Origin: Candidatus Coatesbacteria bacterium RBG_13_66_14
Lineage (GTDB): Bacteria; RBG-13-66-14
Assembly: GCA_001774505.1 (NCBI GenBank)
Contig: MFAF01000005.1
Location: 1,935-10,000, forward strand
Direction: 5' to 3'
Length of the DNA stretch: 8,066 bases
The notes below the pieces were generated by a model that saw only the letters and a list, made by a program, of their open reading frames with translations, was not told the origin of the DNA and made no database searches. Of this stretch, positions 1 to 6,120 are shown in pieces. How positions within the stretch are numbered: position 1 is the first letter of the stretch; each line of letters starts with the position of its first letter. Position numbers and translations under genes: made by a program.

Positions 1-2626
1 CGGGAACCTCCTCGCCCGCATCCCAGGCGGTCCCGACGTCGAAGAAGAGCGCGCCCTCGACGTGGGTGAAGGCGATGGTGCCCGCAGGCAGGCCCAGGGC
101 CAGGTAATCCAGCACCGGGAAGCGCCACTCGAGGTTGCCCATGACCAGGCGGGTGCCGTTGAAGTAGCCGAAGGGATAGCCGCGCATGGACAGTGCGCCG
201 CCGAAGTAAGTGCGGCGCGCGTCGAAACCGCCGGAGAATTGGCCGACGGCCCGGGCGGCCAGGGTCGTGCGCCGGCTCGTGCGCAGGTAGTACCGCACGT
301 CGCCCCAGAAGGAATTGTAGGCCGCGCTCCCCGTGGAGAGGTCGAAGGTCTGGCCCGCCGACAGGTTCACCCGCGCGCCGTCCACCGGCCCGATTAAATC
401 CCACAGGGTGTTGTCGAAAACGAAACCCAGGTAGCCCGAGGCCAGGGGGCGGTTGGTCCAGGTCTCGTCCAGGTAGTCGTAGAGCTCGCTCCCGCGGGCG
501 ACGACGCTGGCCTCGAGGCGGACGTAGCGGCTGAAGGGGTAGTTCAGGAGGCCGACGACGCCGTAACGCCTCTCGTAGTAAGGGATGAGCGTGGTGTAAT
601 CGGTGTAGTCGTCCACGTAATGGAAGGCCCCGGCGCCCCACCCCAGGCGGCGGCTCCGGTTGACGTAGGTCGCAGCGACGTTGAGGTAGTCGAAGAAGTT
701 GTCGAGGTTCTCGCCCATCGAGTAGAGCTGGAAGATTATCTGCTGGTCGCCGGTGAGGTCGGTCAGGCCGAGGGCCGTGCCGAAGCCGGTCCCGAACTCG
801 GGGTCGAAGGCGACCTCGGAGCGGACGACGTCCAGGGTGAACTCGGACCTGTAGGGGTGGACCTCGCCGATCTCCTCCCGGGCGTCCAGGCTGGGCGGTT
901 CCTCCACCGGCGCCGCTGGGAGAGGCTCGCCGGCGGGTAGTTCCTCGAGCCCATCGAGGAGGTAGACGCCGAACGAGTACCCCTGGAGCCCCTCGCACAG
1001 GACGCGGCCGTCCGGGGTGAAGGAGGCGTTCCAAGCCCCGGTGAAGAGCCGGGTCAGGCGCGTGACCGAACCGTCCTCCTCCAGGCGGTAGAGGTCGGCG
1101 GCCCCCCCGCGGTCCGAGGTGAAGCACAGCCGGCCCCCGGAATCGAAGAAGGGGCCGGAGTCCTCCCAGGGCCCCTCGGTCAGGGGAACCACCGTCCCCG
1201 TGGCCGGCTCCAGCCGGAAGAGGTTCCGGTGATCGGAGAGGAAATCGCCCCCGGAGTTCGAGGCGAAGACCACGGCCTCCCCGTCGGGGGTGAAGACGGG
1301 GTGTGACTCGCAGGCGAGGTCCCGGGTCAGACGCTCCACCGAGCCGTTTGCCGCGTTCACCATGTAAAGGTCCGAGGCGCCGCCCGCGTCCAAGCCCGCC
1401 AAGACGATCCTCCCCCCGTTCCAGGAGGGGTCGGAGAGGGCCACGGTGTCCCCCACGGTGTACCGATCCGTCACGCCGCCGGAGCCCAGGTCGTACACGC
1501 AGAGCTCGTCCCGCCCCTGGCGGCCGGCGACGAAGGCCACCCGCCCGGCGGGGTCGGTGTCCAGGGAGGTGGCGAACATGAGCAGGCTCTCGTAGTCCGG
1601 GTCCCGTTCGGCGACCAGGAGGCTCGTGTAATCTATTTCTCCCTCGAGCGGCGCCCAGAAGAGACCCTGGTATCCCAGGTAGTCGGAGAGGTAGACGAAA
1701 CCCGGCACGCCGTCCTTCTCGGCGTAGGCGGGGGCCAGCGCCATCTCCTCCTCGCCGGTGCGGCGCTCCCCGGCCTCGTCCAGGAACATCCGATCGGCGA
1801 CCTCGGGATAGTAGCGCCGCTTCAGCCAGTTCCGCCAGTCCCGGTCCAGCTCTTCGAGCTCCACCCCCAGGGCGTCCCGAAGGACCACGCTGAAGTGCTC
1901 ACTGGTGTAGGACTTGCGGACCAGATCGAACAGGGCGTCCTCGCCGTAGGTTTTCGCGATGTACGCCACGGCGGACTGCCCCTCCTTGTACAAGAGGAAC
2001 ACCGGCCCGTAATACTCGAGCGCGGTGAGCGGGACGACCTTTTCCTCGAGCACCAGGTCCCGCACGTAGATTTCCATCTCGGTGTTCACGCCCTGGCTCA
2101 GGTACTCTGCCAGCCCCTCCTCGAACCACAGGGAGGGCCGGGCGTAGCTGGCGACGCCGCGCCCCGCCACCGACGAGCGCAGCAGGGCGTAAACGAAGAC
2201 GTGGACCAGCTCGTGGTGGAGTGTGTGGGCGAAGTCGGCCAGGTCGCCGGAGTTGGGCAAGGCCACCCGGCCCTTCATGTACTCGGTGAAGCCGCCCACG
2301 GACTCGGGCAGCAACCCGGCGTAGATGCGCGTCTGCCGGAAGCTGGTCCGGTCGGCGTAGACGAAGACGGGGACGCGCCACGGCACGGTGCAGCCGAAGG
2401 CGAGCGCCAGCTCGTCGTAGTACCCCTCGGCCAGCTCCGCGGCGATTTTCCCCAGCTCCCGTTCCTCGGGGTAGAAGTGGACGTCGAAGTGCTCGCACGC
2501 CAGGACCTGCCAGTCCAGGTCCCGGTAGGCCACCTTGTTCTGGCCGAAGGTGGAGTATGCCGAGGCGGCGAGGGGGACGAGGAGTAACGGCAGGATGTGG
2601 CGGAGGGTGGGTTTTGCCGACGGCAT
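1..2626 (-). CDS. Exported peptidase-MA-like / TolB-like propeller / Omp85-type barrel fusion protein (C-terminus cut by window edge)
   Basis: The minus-strand frame is open from ATG 2626 to the window edge (875 codons, no stop), so the C-terminus is missing. Residues 1-23 form a signal peptide: K5/R9, a Leu-rich core, then an ASA-like cleavage site. Residues ~40-275 look like a gluzincin (peptidase MA-like) domain, with HELVH at 138-142 and WFEEGLAEY at 167-175, where E170 is the likely third zinc ligand. Residues ~295-555 hold repeated TPDG and SDRGG blade motifs of a TolB/PD40 beta-propeller. A Pro/Glu linker (~560-585) leads to a beta-barrel rich in alternating aromatics. This contains GGALSMRGYPFG (809-820) and NLEWRFP (831-837), the Omp85/BamA surface-antigen signature. 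The barrel probably lacks its last strands here. Inference: an outer-membrane protein with a periplasmic, or surface, hydrolase/propeller module; its substrate is unknown. In-frame ATGs at 2647 and 2677 are alternative starts, but 2626 gives the cleanest signal peptide. No clear Shine-Dalgarno is seen at any of the three. It lies 135 nt downstream of an ABC permease. Confidence 0.92.
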   Translation of the reverse strand, partial: MPSAKPTLRHILPLLLVPLAASAYSTFGQNKVAYRDLDWQVLACEHFDVHFYPEERELGKIAAELAEGYYDELALAFGCTVPWRVPVFVYADRTSFRQTRIYAGLLPESVGGFTEYMKGRVALPNSGDLADFAHTLHHELVHVFVYALLRSSVAGRGVASYARPSLWFEEGLAEYLSQGVNTEMEIYVRDLVLEEKVVPLTALEYYGPVFLLYKEGQSAVAYIAKTYGEDALFDLVRKSYTSEHFSVVLRDALGVELEELDRDWRNWLKRRYYPEVADRMFLDEAGERRTGEEEMALAPAYAEKDGVPGFVYLSDYLGYQGLFWAPLEGEIDYTSLLVAERDPDYESLLMFATSLDTDPAGRVAFVAGRQGRDELCVYDLGSGGVTDRYTVGDTVALSDPSWNGGRIVLAGLDAGGASDLYMVNAANGSVERLTRDLACESHPVFTPDGEAVVFASNSGGDFLSDHRNLFRLEPATGTVVPLTEGPWEDSGPFFDSGGRLCFTSDRGGAADLYRLEEDGSVTRLTRLFTGAWNASFTPDGRVLCEGLQGYSFGVYLLDGLEELPAGEPLPAAPVEEPPSLDAREEIGEVHPYRSEFTLDVVRSEVAFDPEFGTGFGTALGLTDLTGDQQIIFQLYSMGENLDNFFDYLNVAATYVNRSRRLGWGAGAFHYVDDYTDYTTLIPYYERRYGVVGLLNYPFSRYVRLEASVVARGSELYDYLDETWTNRPLASGYLGFVFDNTLWDLIGPVDGARVNLSAGQTFDLSTGSAAYNSFWGDVRYYLRTSRRTTLAARAVGQFSGGFDARRTYFGGALSMRGYPFGYFNGTRLVMGNLEWRFPVLDYLALGLPAGTIAFTHVEGALFFDVGTAWDAGEEVP

Positions 2627-2676
2627 AGCTCGGTTTGCCGGGGGCATAGCTCGCTTCGCTCGGTTCGCTCGGTTCA
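2613..2676. repeat. Short tandem repeats at the start of the surface-protein gene
   Basis: Two kinds of direct repeat abut. A 20-bp unit occurs at 2613-2632 and 2634-2653 (period 21, 18 of 20 bases identical). Each copy contains a CAT, that is, an in-frame ATG on the minus strand. Next to it are three tandem 9-bp units close to CTCGGTTCG at 2650-2658, 2659-2667 and 2668-2676, and a degenerate copy at 2629-2637. All periods are multiples of three, so the minus-strand reading frame stays open through them. This leaves ATGs 2626, 2647 and 2677 as possible starts. Whether the repeats are translated cannot be told from sequence alone. Confidence 0.75.
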
Positions 2677-2690
2677 TGACGTGCCCAGAA

Positions 2691-2746
2691 GTAGGGGCGA
2701 CTTTGGAGCGGTTCGTCCGCGGGCGGGGACAGAGCCCCGCCCCTAC
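2691..2746. repeat. Palindromic intergenic element between permease and surface-protein genes
   Basis: The ends form a perfect 9-bp inverted repeat: GTAGGGGCG at 2691-2699 and CGCCCCTAC at 2738-2746. Nested at the right end is a perfect 8-bp hairpin, GGGCGGGG (2721-2728) and CCCCGCCC (2735-2742), with the 6-nt loop ACAGAG. No T-run follows on either strand, so it does not look like an intrinsic terminator. It resembles the mobile palindromic intergenic repeats common in GC-rich environmental genomes. It could also stabilise the upstream mRNA 3' end or attenuate read-through into the next gene. Only one copy is visible in this window. Confidence 0.6.
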
Positions 2747-2761
2747 GCCTCACGACGGCGC

Positions 2762-4033
2762 CTAGGCCTCCAGCTTGCGCAGCGCCTCCGCGGGCGGTAT
2801 GCGGCTGGCCCTCCGCGCCGGCAGCCAGGCGGAAACGACCGCCACCACGAGCGCCAGCAGGACGCCGCACGCGAAGAGCCACCAGGGGAGGTGGAAGAAG
2901 TTCTTCGGCTTGAAGGTGAACTCGGGCAGGTACTCCACCAGGAGCGCGTTGGCCGCCGCGGTGGACCCCCAGCCCAGGAGCACGCCGACGACGCCGTTCG
3001 CCAGGCCGATGATGCCCGCCTCGCCGGCGAAGAGGCCGCGGATGTCACCCCGCGTGCAGCCCACGCAGCGCAGGACGCCAATCTCGACGCTGCGCTCGCT
3101 GACCAGGAGGCTGAAGTTGTTGAAGATGCTGAAGGCGGCGATCAACAGGATTATCACGGCGACAATGGCCAGGACGGCGGTGACGGTGTCAATTGTCAGG
3201 CCGGCCTTCTCCACGGCCTCGCGGCTGGTCTCGATGCCGAAGCCCGAGCCCTGGGCGAAGGCCCCCAGCTCGGCGGCGACCCGGGTGTCGGCGCAGACCA
3301 CGTAGGCCCGGGTGTAGCCCTCCGGCCCGGTCCGGCCGGTCAGCCGGGCGGCCTTCTCGACCTCCTGGAGGGGGATCGTCACCCCCAGCACCACCGCCTT
3401 GGGCGAGAATCCGACCACCACGCCGGTGCGCTCTACGTAGGCCTCGCGCTCGAAGCTGGACCGACCCAGGAAGATGCCCAGGCGCGTGCCGAGGGCCTGG
3501 TCGGCGGTCAGGCGCCGGAGGCCGTTGGCCGGGGCGAAGCCCTCGTTGTAGAAATCCAGGAGCTGGGGGGAGAGGATGACGGGTATCTCGCCGGGCGAGA
3601 GAGCGACGTCGCGGTAATCCGCCGCCGCGGCCTCGATCATCCGCGGGTCCCAGCCGTCCACCCCCATGTCGGTGCGGAAGGTGGGCATGGCGAAGGGGCC
3701 GATGGTCACACCCTTGAGGGAGCAGGGGAAGGCGGCGGTGAGGGCGGGGTAGACTCGGGTGACGCCGGGGCGGCTTCCCAGGAGCTCCACCGCCGCGTCG
3801 TCCAGCGGCGCCGGCTCGCCCAGGAGCCCCGGGCCCTGGGTCACGATGACCTCGTTCAACGGGAGCTTGGCCAGGATGCCCTCGATGACCTCCCGGCGCA
3901 CCCCCTGGCCCAGGCCGACCAGGAACACCAGGGCGGCGATGCCCAGGGCTATCCCCATGGAGGACAGGACGCTTCGCCGACGGTGGCGGCGGAGGTTGGC
4001 CAGAATCAGCCGAAACGAGTTTCCGGGCTTCAC
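2762..4033 (-). CDS. ABC transporter permease, MacB/LolC/FtsX type
   Basis: This 423-residue inner-membrane protein has the classic four-helix MacB-like permease layout. A basic cytoplasmic N-terminus (R15-R20) precedes TM1 (~24-42). A large periplasmic MacB_PCD-like domain follows (~45-280), then TM2 (~284-310), TM3 (~338-365) and TM4 (~384-404). The cytoplasmic coupling region SERSVEIGVLRCVG (312-325), followed by RGD and GE, is typical of the FtsX core. So is the C-terminal PARRASRIPPAEALR (405-419). Family members couple an ATPase to transport or mechanotransmission: lipoprotein release (LolCDE), efflux (MacB) or hydrolase activation (FtsX). Which applies here cannot be decided. The start is GTG, 24 nt after the rny stop codon, with only a weak AGGA upstream, so translation may be coupled to rny. 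No ATP-binding subunit gene (Walker A/ABC signature) lies next to it in this window. The protein is complete and of normal length. Confidence 0.93.
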   Translation of the reverse strand: MKPGNSFRLILANLRRHRRRSVLSSMGIALGIAALVFLVGLGQGVRREVIEGILAKLPLNEVIVTQGPGLLGEPAPLDDAAVELLGSRPGVTRVYPALTAAFPCSLKGVTIGPFAMPTFRTDMGVDGWDPRMIEAAAADYRDVALSPGEIPVILSPQLLDFYNEGFAPANGLRRLTADQALGTRLGIFLGRSSFEREAYVERTGVVVGFSPKAVVLGVTIPLQEVEKAARLTGRTGPEGYTRAYVVCADTRVAAELGAFAQGSGFGIETSREAVEKAGLTIDTVTAVLAIVAVIILLIAAFSIFNNFSLLVSERSVEIGVLRCVGCTRGDIRGLFAGEAGIIGLANGVVGVLLGWGSTAAANALLVEYLPEFTFKPKNFFHLPWWLFACGVLLALVVAVVSAWLPARRASRIPPAEALRKLEA

Positions 4034-4057
4034 CCTGGGGGTCCTGGACGGTTCGCC

Positions 4058-5629
4058 TTACGAGGCGTAGTCGGTCGCCCGGTGCTCCCGGATGACCGTT
4101 ACCTTGATCTTGCCGGGATACTCCATTTCCTTCTCGACGCGGCGGGCCACCAGGTGTGAAATTTCGTCCGCCGCCAGGTCGTCCGAGTCCGCGGGATTGA
4201 CGATGATTCGTATCTCCCGCCCGGCCTGGATGGCGTAGGAGCGCTCGACGCCGGGGAAGGAGTCGGCTATCTCCTCGAGCTTGGTCAGGCGCTTGATGTA
4301 GAGGTCGAGGGTCTCGCGGCGGGCGCCGGGCCGGGCCGCAGAGAGGGCGTCGGCGGCCATCACCAGCACCGCCTCGGGCGTGTCGGCCTCGACGGCGTCG
4401 TGGTGCGCCTCGATGGCGTTGATGATGGGCGGCTTTTCGTTGTACCGGCGGGAGAGGTCGGCCCCGATCTGGGCGTGAGTACCCTCCACCTCGTGGTCCA
4501 CAGCCTTGCCGATGTCGTGCAGGAGACCCGCGCGCCGGGACAGCTTCTCGTCGAGACCCAGCTCGGCCGCCATCATCCCGGCGAGGTGCGAAACCTCCAG
4601 GGAATGCTGCAGGACGTTCTGGCCGAAGCTAGTCCGGTAGCGCAGCCGTCCGAGGAGGTTGACGATCTCGGTGTGCAGCCCCTGCACGTGGGTGTCCAGG
4701 GCCGCCTGCTCGCCCGCCTCGCGCAGGGTGGTCTTCATCTTCGCCGACACCTTGGCGACGATGTCCTCGATGCGCCCCGGGTGGATGCGGCCGTCCTGGA
4801 TCAGCTTCTCCATCGTCTGCCGGGCGATCTCGCGTTTCACCGGGTCGAAGCCGGACAGGATCACCGCCTCGGGGGTGTCGTCCACGACCACGTCCACGCC
4901 GGTGGCCATCTCGAAGGCGCGGATGTTGCGGCCCTCGCGCCCGATGACCCTCCCCTTCATCTCGTCGGAGGGTAGCTGAACCACGCTGACCGTGATTTCG
5001 GACACCTGGTCGCTGGCGATGCGCTGGACGGCGTTGGTGATGATCTTGCGGGCCTCGTCCTCGGCCCGGGCCTGGGCCTCCTCGCGCATCTCCTTGAGGA
5101 GCTTGACCGACTCGTGCTCCACCTCGGCGCGCAGGTTCTCCAACAGCATCGCCCTGGCCTCTTCGGCCGTCATCCCGCTCAGGCGCTCCAACAGGCGCGT
5201 CTGCTCTTCGGCGAGCTTGACCAGGTGCTCCTCCCGGGTGGCGAGGGCGGCCTCGAGCTCCTCGAGCTTCTTCCCCCGGACCTTCACCTCGTCCAGGCGC
5301 TCGTCGAGCTCCGACTCCCGTTTCTCGAGCTGGCCCTCCTTGGAGGAGAGCCATTTCTCGATGCGCTGGAGCTCGCCCCGGCGCTCGTCGGCCTGCTTAT
5401 CGAACTGATGCTTGATGGCCGAGGCCTCGTCCCGGGCCTCGAGCTTGGCTTCCCGGACGATGGACTTGGCCTCGTTGCGGGAGTCCGCCAGGAGCTTCTC
5501 GGCGGCCTCCTCGGCGGAGGCGAGCTTGCGCTTGGCGAAAATGCGGCGCAGCCAGTAGCCCAGCCCCGCGCCGAGGACCAGGACCACGGCCAGGGATATG
5601 TAAAGGTAGGGGGGAGAGAAGATGCCCAC
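4058..5629 (-). CDS. rny: Ribonuclease Y
   Basis: RNase Y is the membrane-anchored endoribonuclease that starts mRNA decay in many bacteria lacking RNase E. The 523-residue product has the full family architecture and usual length (about 520). It has one N-terminal transmembrane helix (~10-27) and a long charged coiled coil (~35-205) rich in Glu, Lys and Arg. A KH RNA-binding domain (~212-275) carries GRVIGREGRN at 226-235. The HD phosphohydrolase domain (~335-430) has QHSLEV at 341-346, the metal-binding HD pair H371/D372 in LLHDIGK, the EAHHD stretch at 407-411, and AADALSAARPGARRE (425-439). The C-terminus, PGKIKVTVIRE at 505-515, is the conserved tail. The start is GTG at 5629, preceded by GGTGATCC (5633-5640), which complements the 3' tail of 16S rRNA. 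A long structured leader lies upstream. It is the first gene of a probable unit with the ABC permease. Confidence 0.98.
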   Translation of the reverse strand: MGIFSPPYLYISLAVVLVLGAGLGYWLRRIFAKRKLASAEEAAEKLLADSRNEAKSIVREAKLEARDEASAIKHQFDKQADERRGELQRIEKWLSSKEGQLEKRESELDERLDEVKVRGKKLEELEAALATREEHLVKLAEEQTRLLERLSGMTAEEARAMLLENLRAEVEHESVKLLKEMREEAQARAEDEARKIITNAVQRIASDQVSEITVSVVQLPSDEMKGRVIGREGRNIRAFEMATGVDVVVDDTPEAVILSGFDPVKREIARQTMEKLIQDGRIHPGRIEDIVAKVSAKMKTTLREAGEQAALDTHVQGLHTEIVNLLGRLRYRTSFGQNVLQHSLEVSHLAGMMAAELGLDEKLSRRAGLLHDIGKAVDHEVEGTHAQIGADLSRRYNEKPPIINAIEAHHDAVEADTPEAVLVMAADALSAARPGARRETLDLYIKRLTKLEEIADSFPGVERSYAIQAGREIRIIVNPADSDDLAADEISHLVARRVEKEMEYPGKIKVTVIREHRATDYAS

Positions 5630-5642
5630 TGGGGATCACCCC
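5630..5642 (-). promoter_or_regulatory. Extended ribosome binding site of rny in a small hairpin
   Basis: On the minus strand the sequence GGGGTGATCCCC occupies 5642-5631, directly before the GTG start. GGTGATCC (5640-5633) pairs with the 16S 3' tail beyond the usual GGAGG core. The same bases form a 4-bp GGGG/CCCC stem with a TGAT loop, and GGGG (5642-5639) is also one end of the 11-bp hairpin upstream. Initiation may therefore depend on local folding. Confidence 0.55.
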
Positions 5643-5688
5643 GTCTCAAGCGCCCGAGGCGCTCGTGGTCGGAAAATTTGAGACGGGG
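5639..5688 (-). promoter_or_regulatory. Leader hairpin reaching the rny ribosome binding site
   Basis: A perfect 11-bp inverted repeat pairs 5678-5688 (TTGAGACGGGG on the plus strand) with 5639-5649 (CCCCGTCTCAA). An inner 5-bp stem GCGCC/GGCGC with a 3-nt loop lies at 5650-5662. In the minus-strand transcript the 3' arm ends inside the Shine-Dalgarno of rny, so the hairpin would mask part of it. No T-run follows, so it is not an intrinsic terminator. Its 5' arm overlaps the base of the larger rod helix, so the two folds exclude each other. Confidence 0.6.
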
Positions 5689-5928
5689 CTGTCTGGGCGG
5701 GCTGCCGGGGCGGGGTCACCTGCTCGTGTCGCGATATCCGGGGAATGGCTCGAGAACCGTGGGGGTTGTCCGGAGCTTTACTTCGACGCGTTTTGTGTTT
5801 TTCACGGCTCTTTTAGATTTCCCGGTCGGTGACACGAAAAGAAGCTGATAACCCGGCAAAGGGATCGAGGTTCCGAAAGCGAGGTGCCCGTCCGTCAGCC
5901 CCGTCGGCTACGGCGAATGTGCAACTCT
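5682..5928 (-). ncRNA. Putative structured RNA in the rny leader, rod-like (6S-like architecture)
   Basis: Downstream of a strong promoter, the non-coding minus-strand transcript can form six nested, collinear helices. Plus-strand coordinates of the arms are: 5896-5905 with 5682-5691 (10 bp perfect); 5886-5893 with 5695-5702 (7 of 8); 5882-5886 with 5717-5721 (5 bp, sharing one base with the previous helix); 5869-5874 with 5753-5758 (5 bp plus one G-U); 5850-5854 with 5763-5767 (5 bp); 5835-5846 with 5774-5785 (two 5-bp stems around a 2x2 loop). Together they make one long rod of about 224 nt with internal loops, including a 31-nt unpaired stretch on one side. This is the general plan of 6S RNA (ssrS), which in other bacteria can lie near zapA or rny (from memory). 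I see no diagnostic 6S sequence and no clear terminator at its 3' end. It may instead be a cis-acting leader of rny. No open frame here looks coding. Confidence 0.5.
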
Positions 5929-5934
5929 GGCCGG

Positions 5935-5964
5935 AGTATAACAACATCCGTTCCACGTAGTCAA
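5935..5964 (-). promoter_or_regulatory. Sigma70-type promoter for the leader RNA and rny
   Basis: On the minus strand, TTGACT (5964-5959) is followed after 18 nt by TATACT (5940-5935). The predicted transcription start is A at about 5928. The surroundings are AT-richer than the rest of the window. The distance to the rny start is about 300 nt, so the transcript carries a long leader. Confidence 0.75.
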
Positions 5965-6013
5965 CAAGTTATTGTGGATGCGCCCCTTATCCAGGACGGC
6001 CCCGTTTCGACAT

Positions 6014-6036
6014 AAAAAAAATCCCCCAAGGGTGGA
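6014..6036 (-). terminator. Intrinsic terminator downstream of the 170-residue gene
   Basis: In the minus-strand transcript a short GC-rich stem, TCC-A-CC / GG-GGA with loop CTTG and one bulged A (6036-6022), is followed by eight consecutive T residues (6021-6014). This lies about 85 nt after the stop codon of the 6121-6633 gene and before the rny promoter. It separates the two transcription units. Confidence 0.75.
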
Positions 6037-6059
6037 AGTATACCGGGTCGAAAAGACAA

Positions 6060-6073
6060 GGGGTTTTAACCCC
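6060..6073. repeat. Small palindrome GGGGTTTTAACCCC
   Basis: A perfect 6-bp inverted repeat GGGGTT/AACCCC with a 2-nt spacer sits in the 3' untranslated region between the 170-residue gene and its terminator. The flanking stretch 6074-6120 holds several C- and G-runs but no reading frame I would support. Its role is unknown; it could be an accessory transcript-end structure. Confidence 0.35.
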
Positions 6074-6120
6074 ATGTAAAACACCCCGCGGGCGGAGGGC
6101 GAACCCCGAAGGGCGCCGGG

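Noticed and set aside
1899..2882. Minus-strand 327-codon frame overlapping the surface-protein start
   Set aside because: It is out of frame with the HELVH/propeller/barrel protein and composed mainly of Arg, Gly, Ala and Pro. It also runs through the end of the permease gene.
2597..4159. Long plus-strand open frame opposite the ABC permease (and similar ones at 1895-2587 and 4400-4975)
   Set aside because: It is antisense to convincing genes, is rich in Gly, Ala, Arg, Gln and His, and shows no family motifs. Such frames arise from the GC-biased third codon positions of the real genes.
5639..5688. The 11-bp hairpin as an intrinsic terminator of the leader RNA
   Set aside because: The stem is strong but no T-run follows its 3' arm on either strand; the ribosome binding site of rny follows instead.
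5114..5848. Plus-strand frame covering the rny 5' end and its leader
   Set aside because: Most of it is antisense to RNase Y coiled coil, giving a Leu/Gly/Glu-rich product. The remainder crosses the structured leader with no coding character.
5682..5928. tmRNA, RNase P RNA or a known metabolite riboswitch in the rny leader
   Set aside because: A GGGGCTGA stretch recalls a tmRNA 5' end, but there is no tRNA-like acceptor end, CCA or tag frame. No RNase P core motifs and no recognisable cobalamin, SAM, glycine or fluoride riboswitch motifs were found.
6036..6045. TATACT on the minus strand as a second rny promoter
   Set aside because: There is no -35-like box at 16-18 nt, and it adjoins the terminator hairpin. 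The promoter at 5935-5964 is far better.
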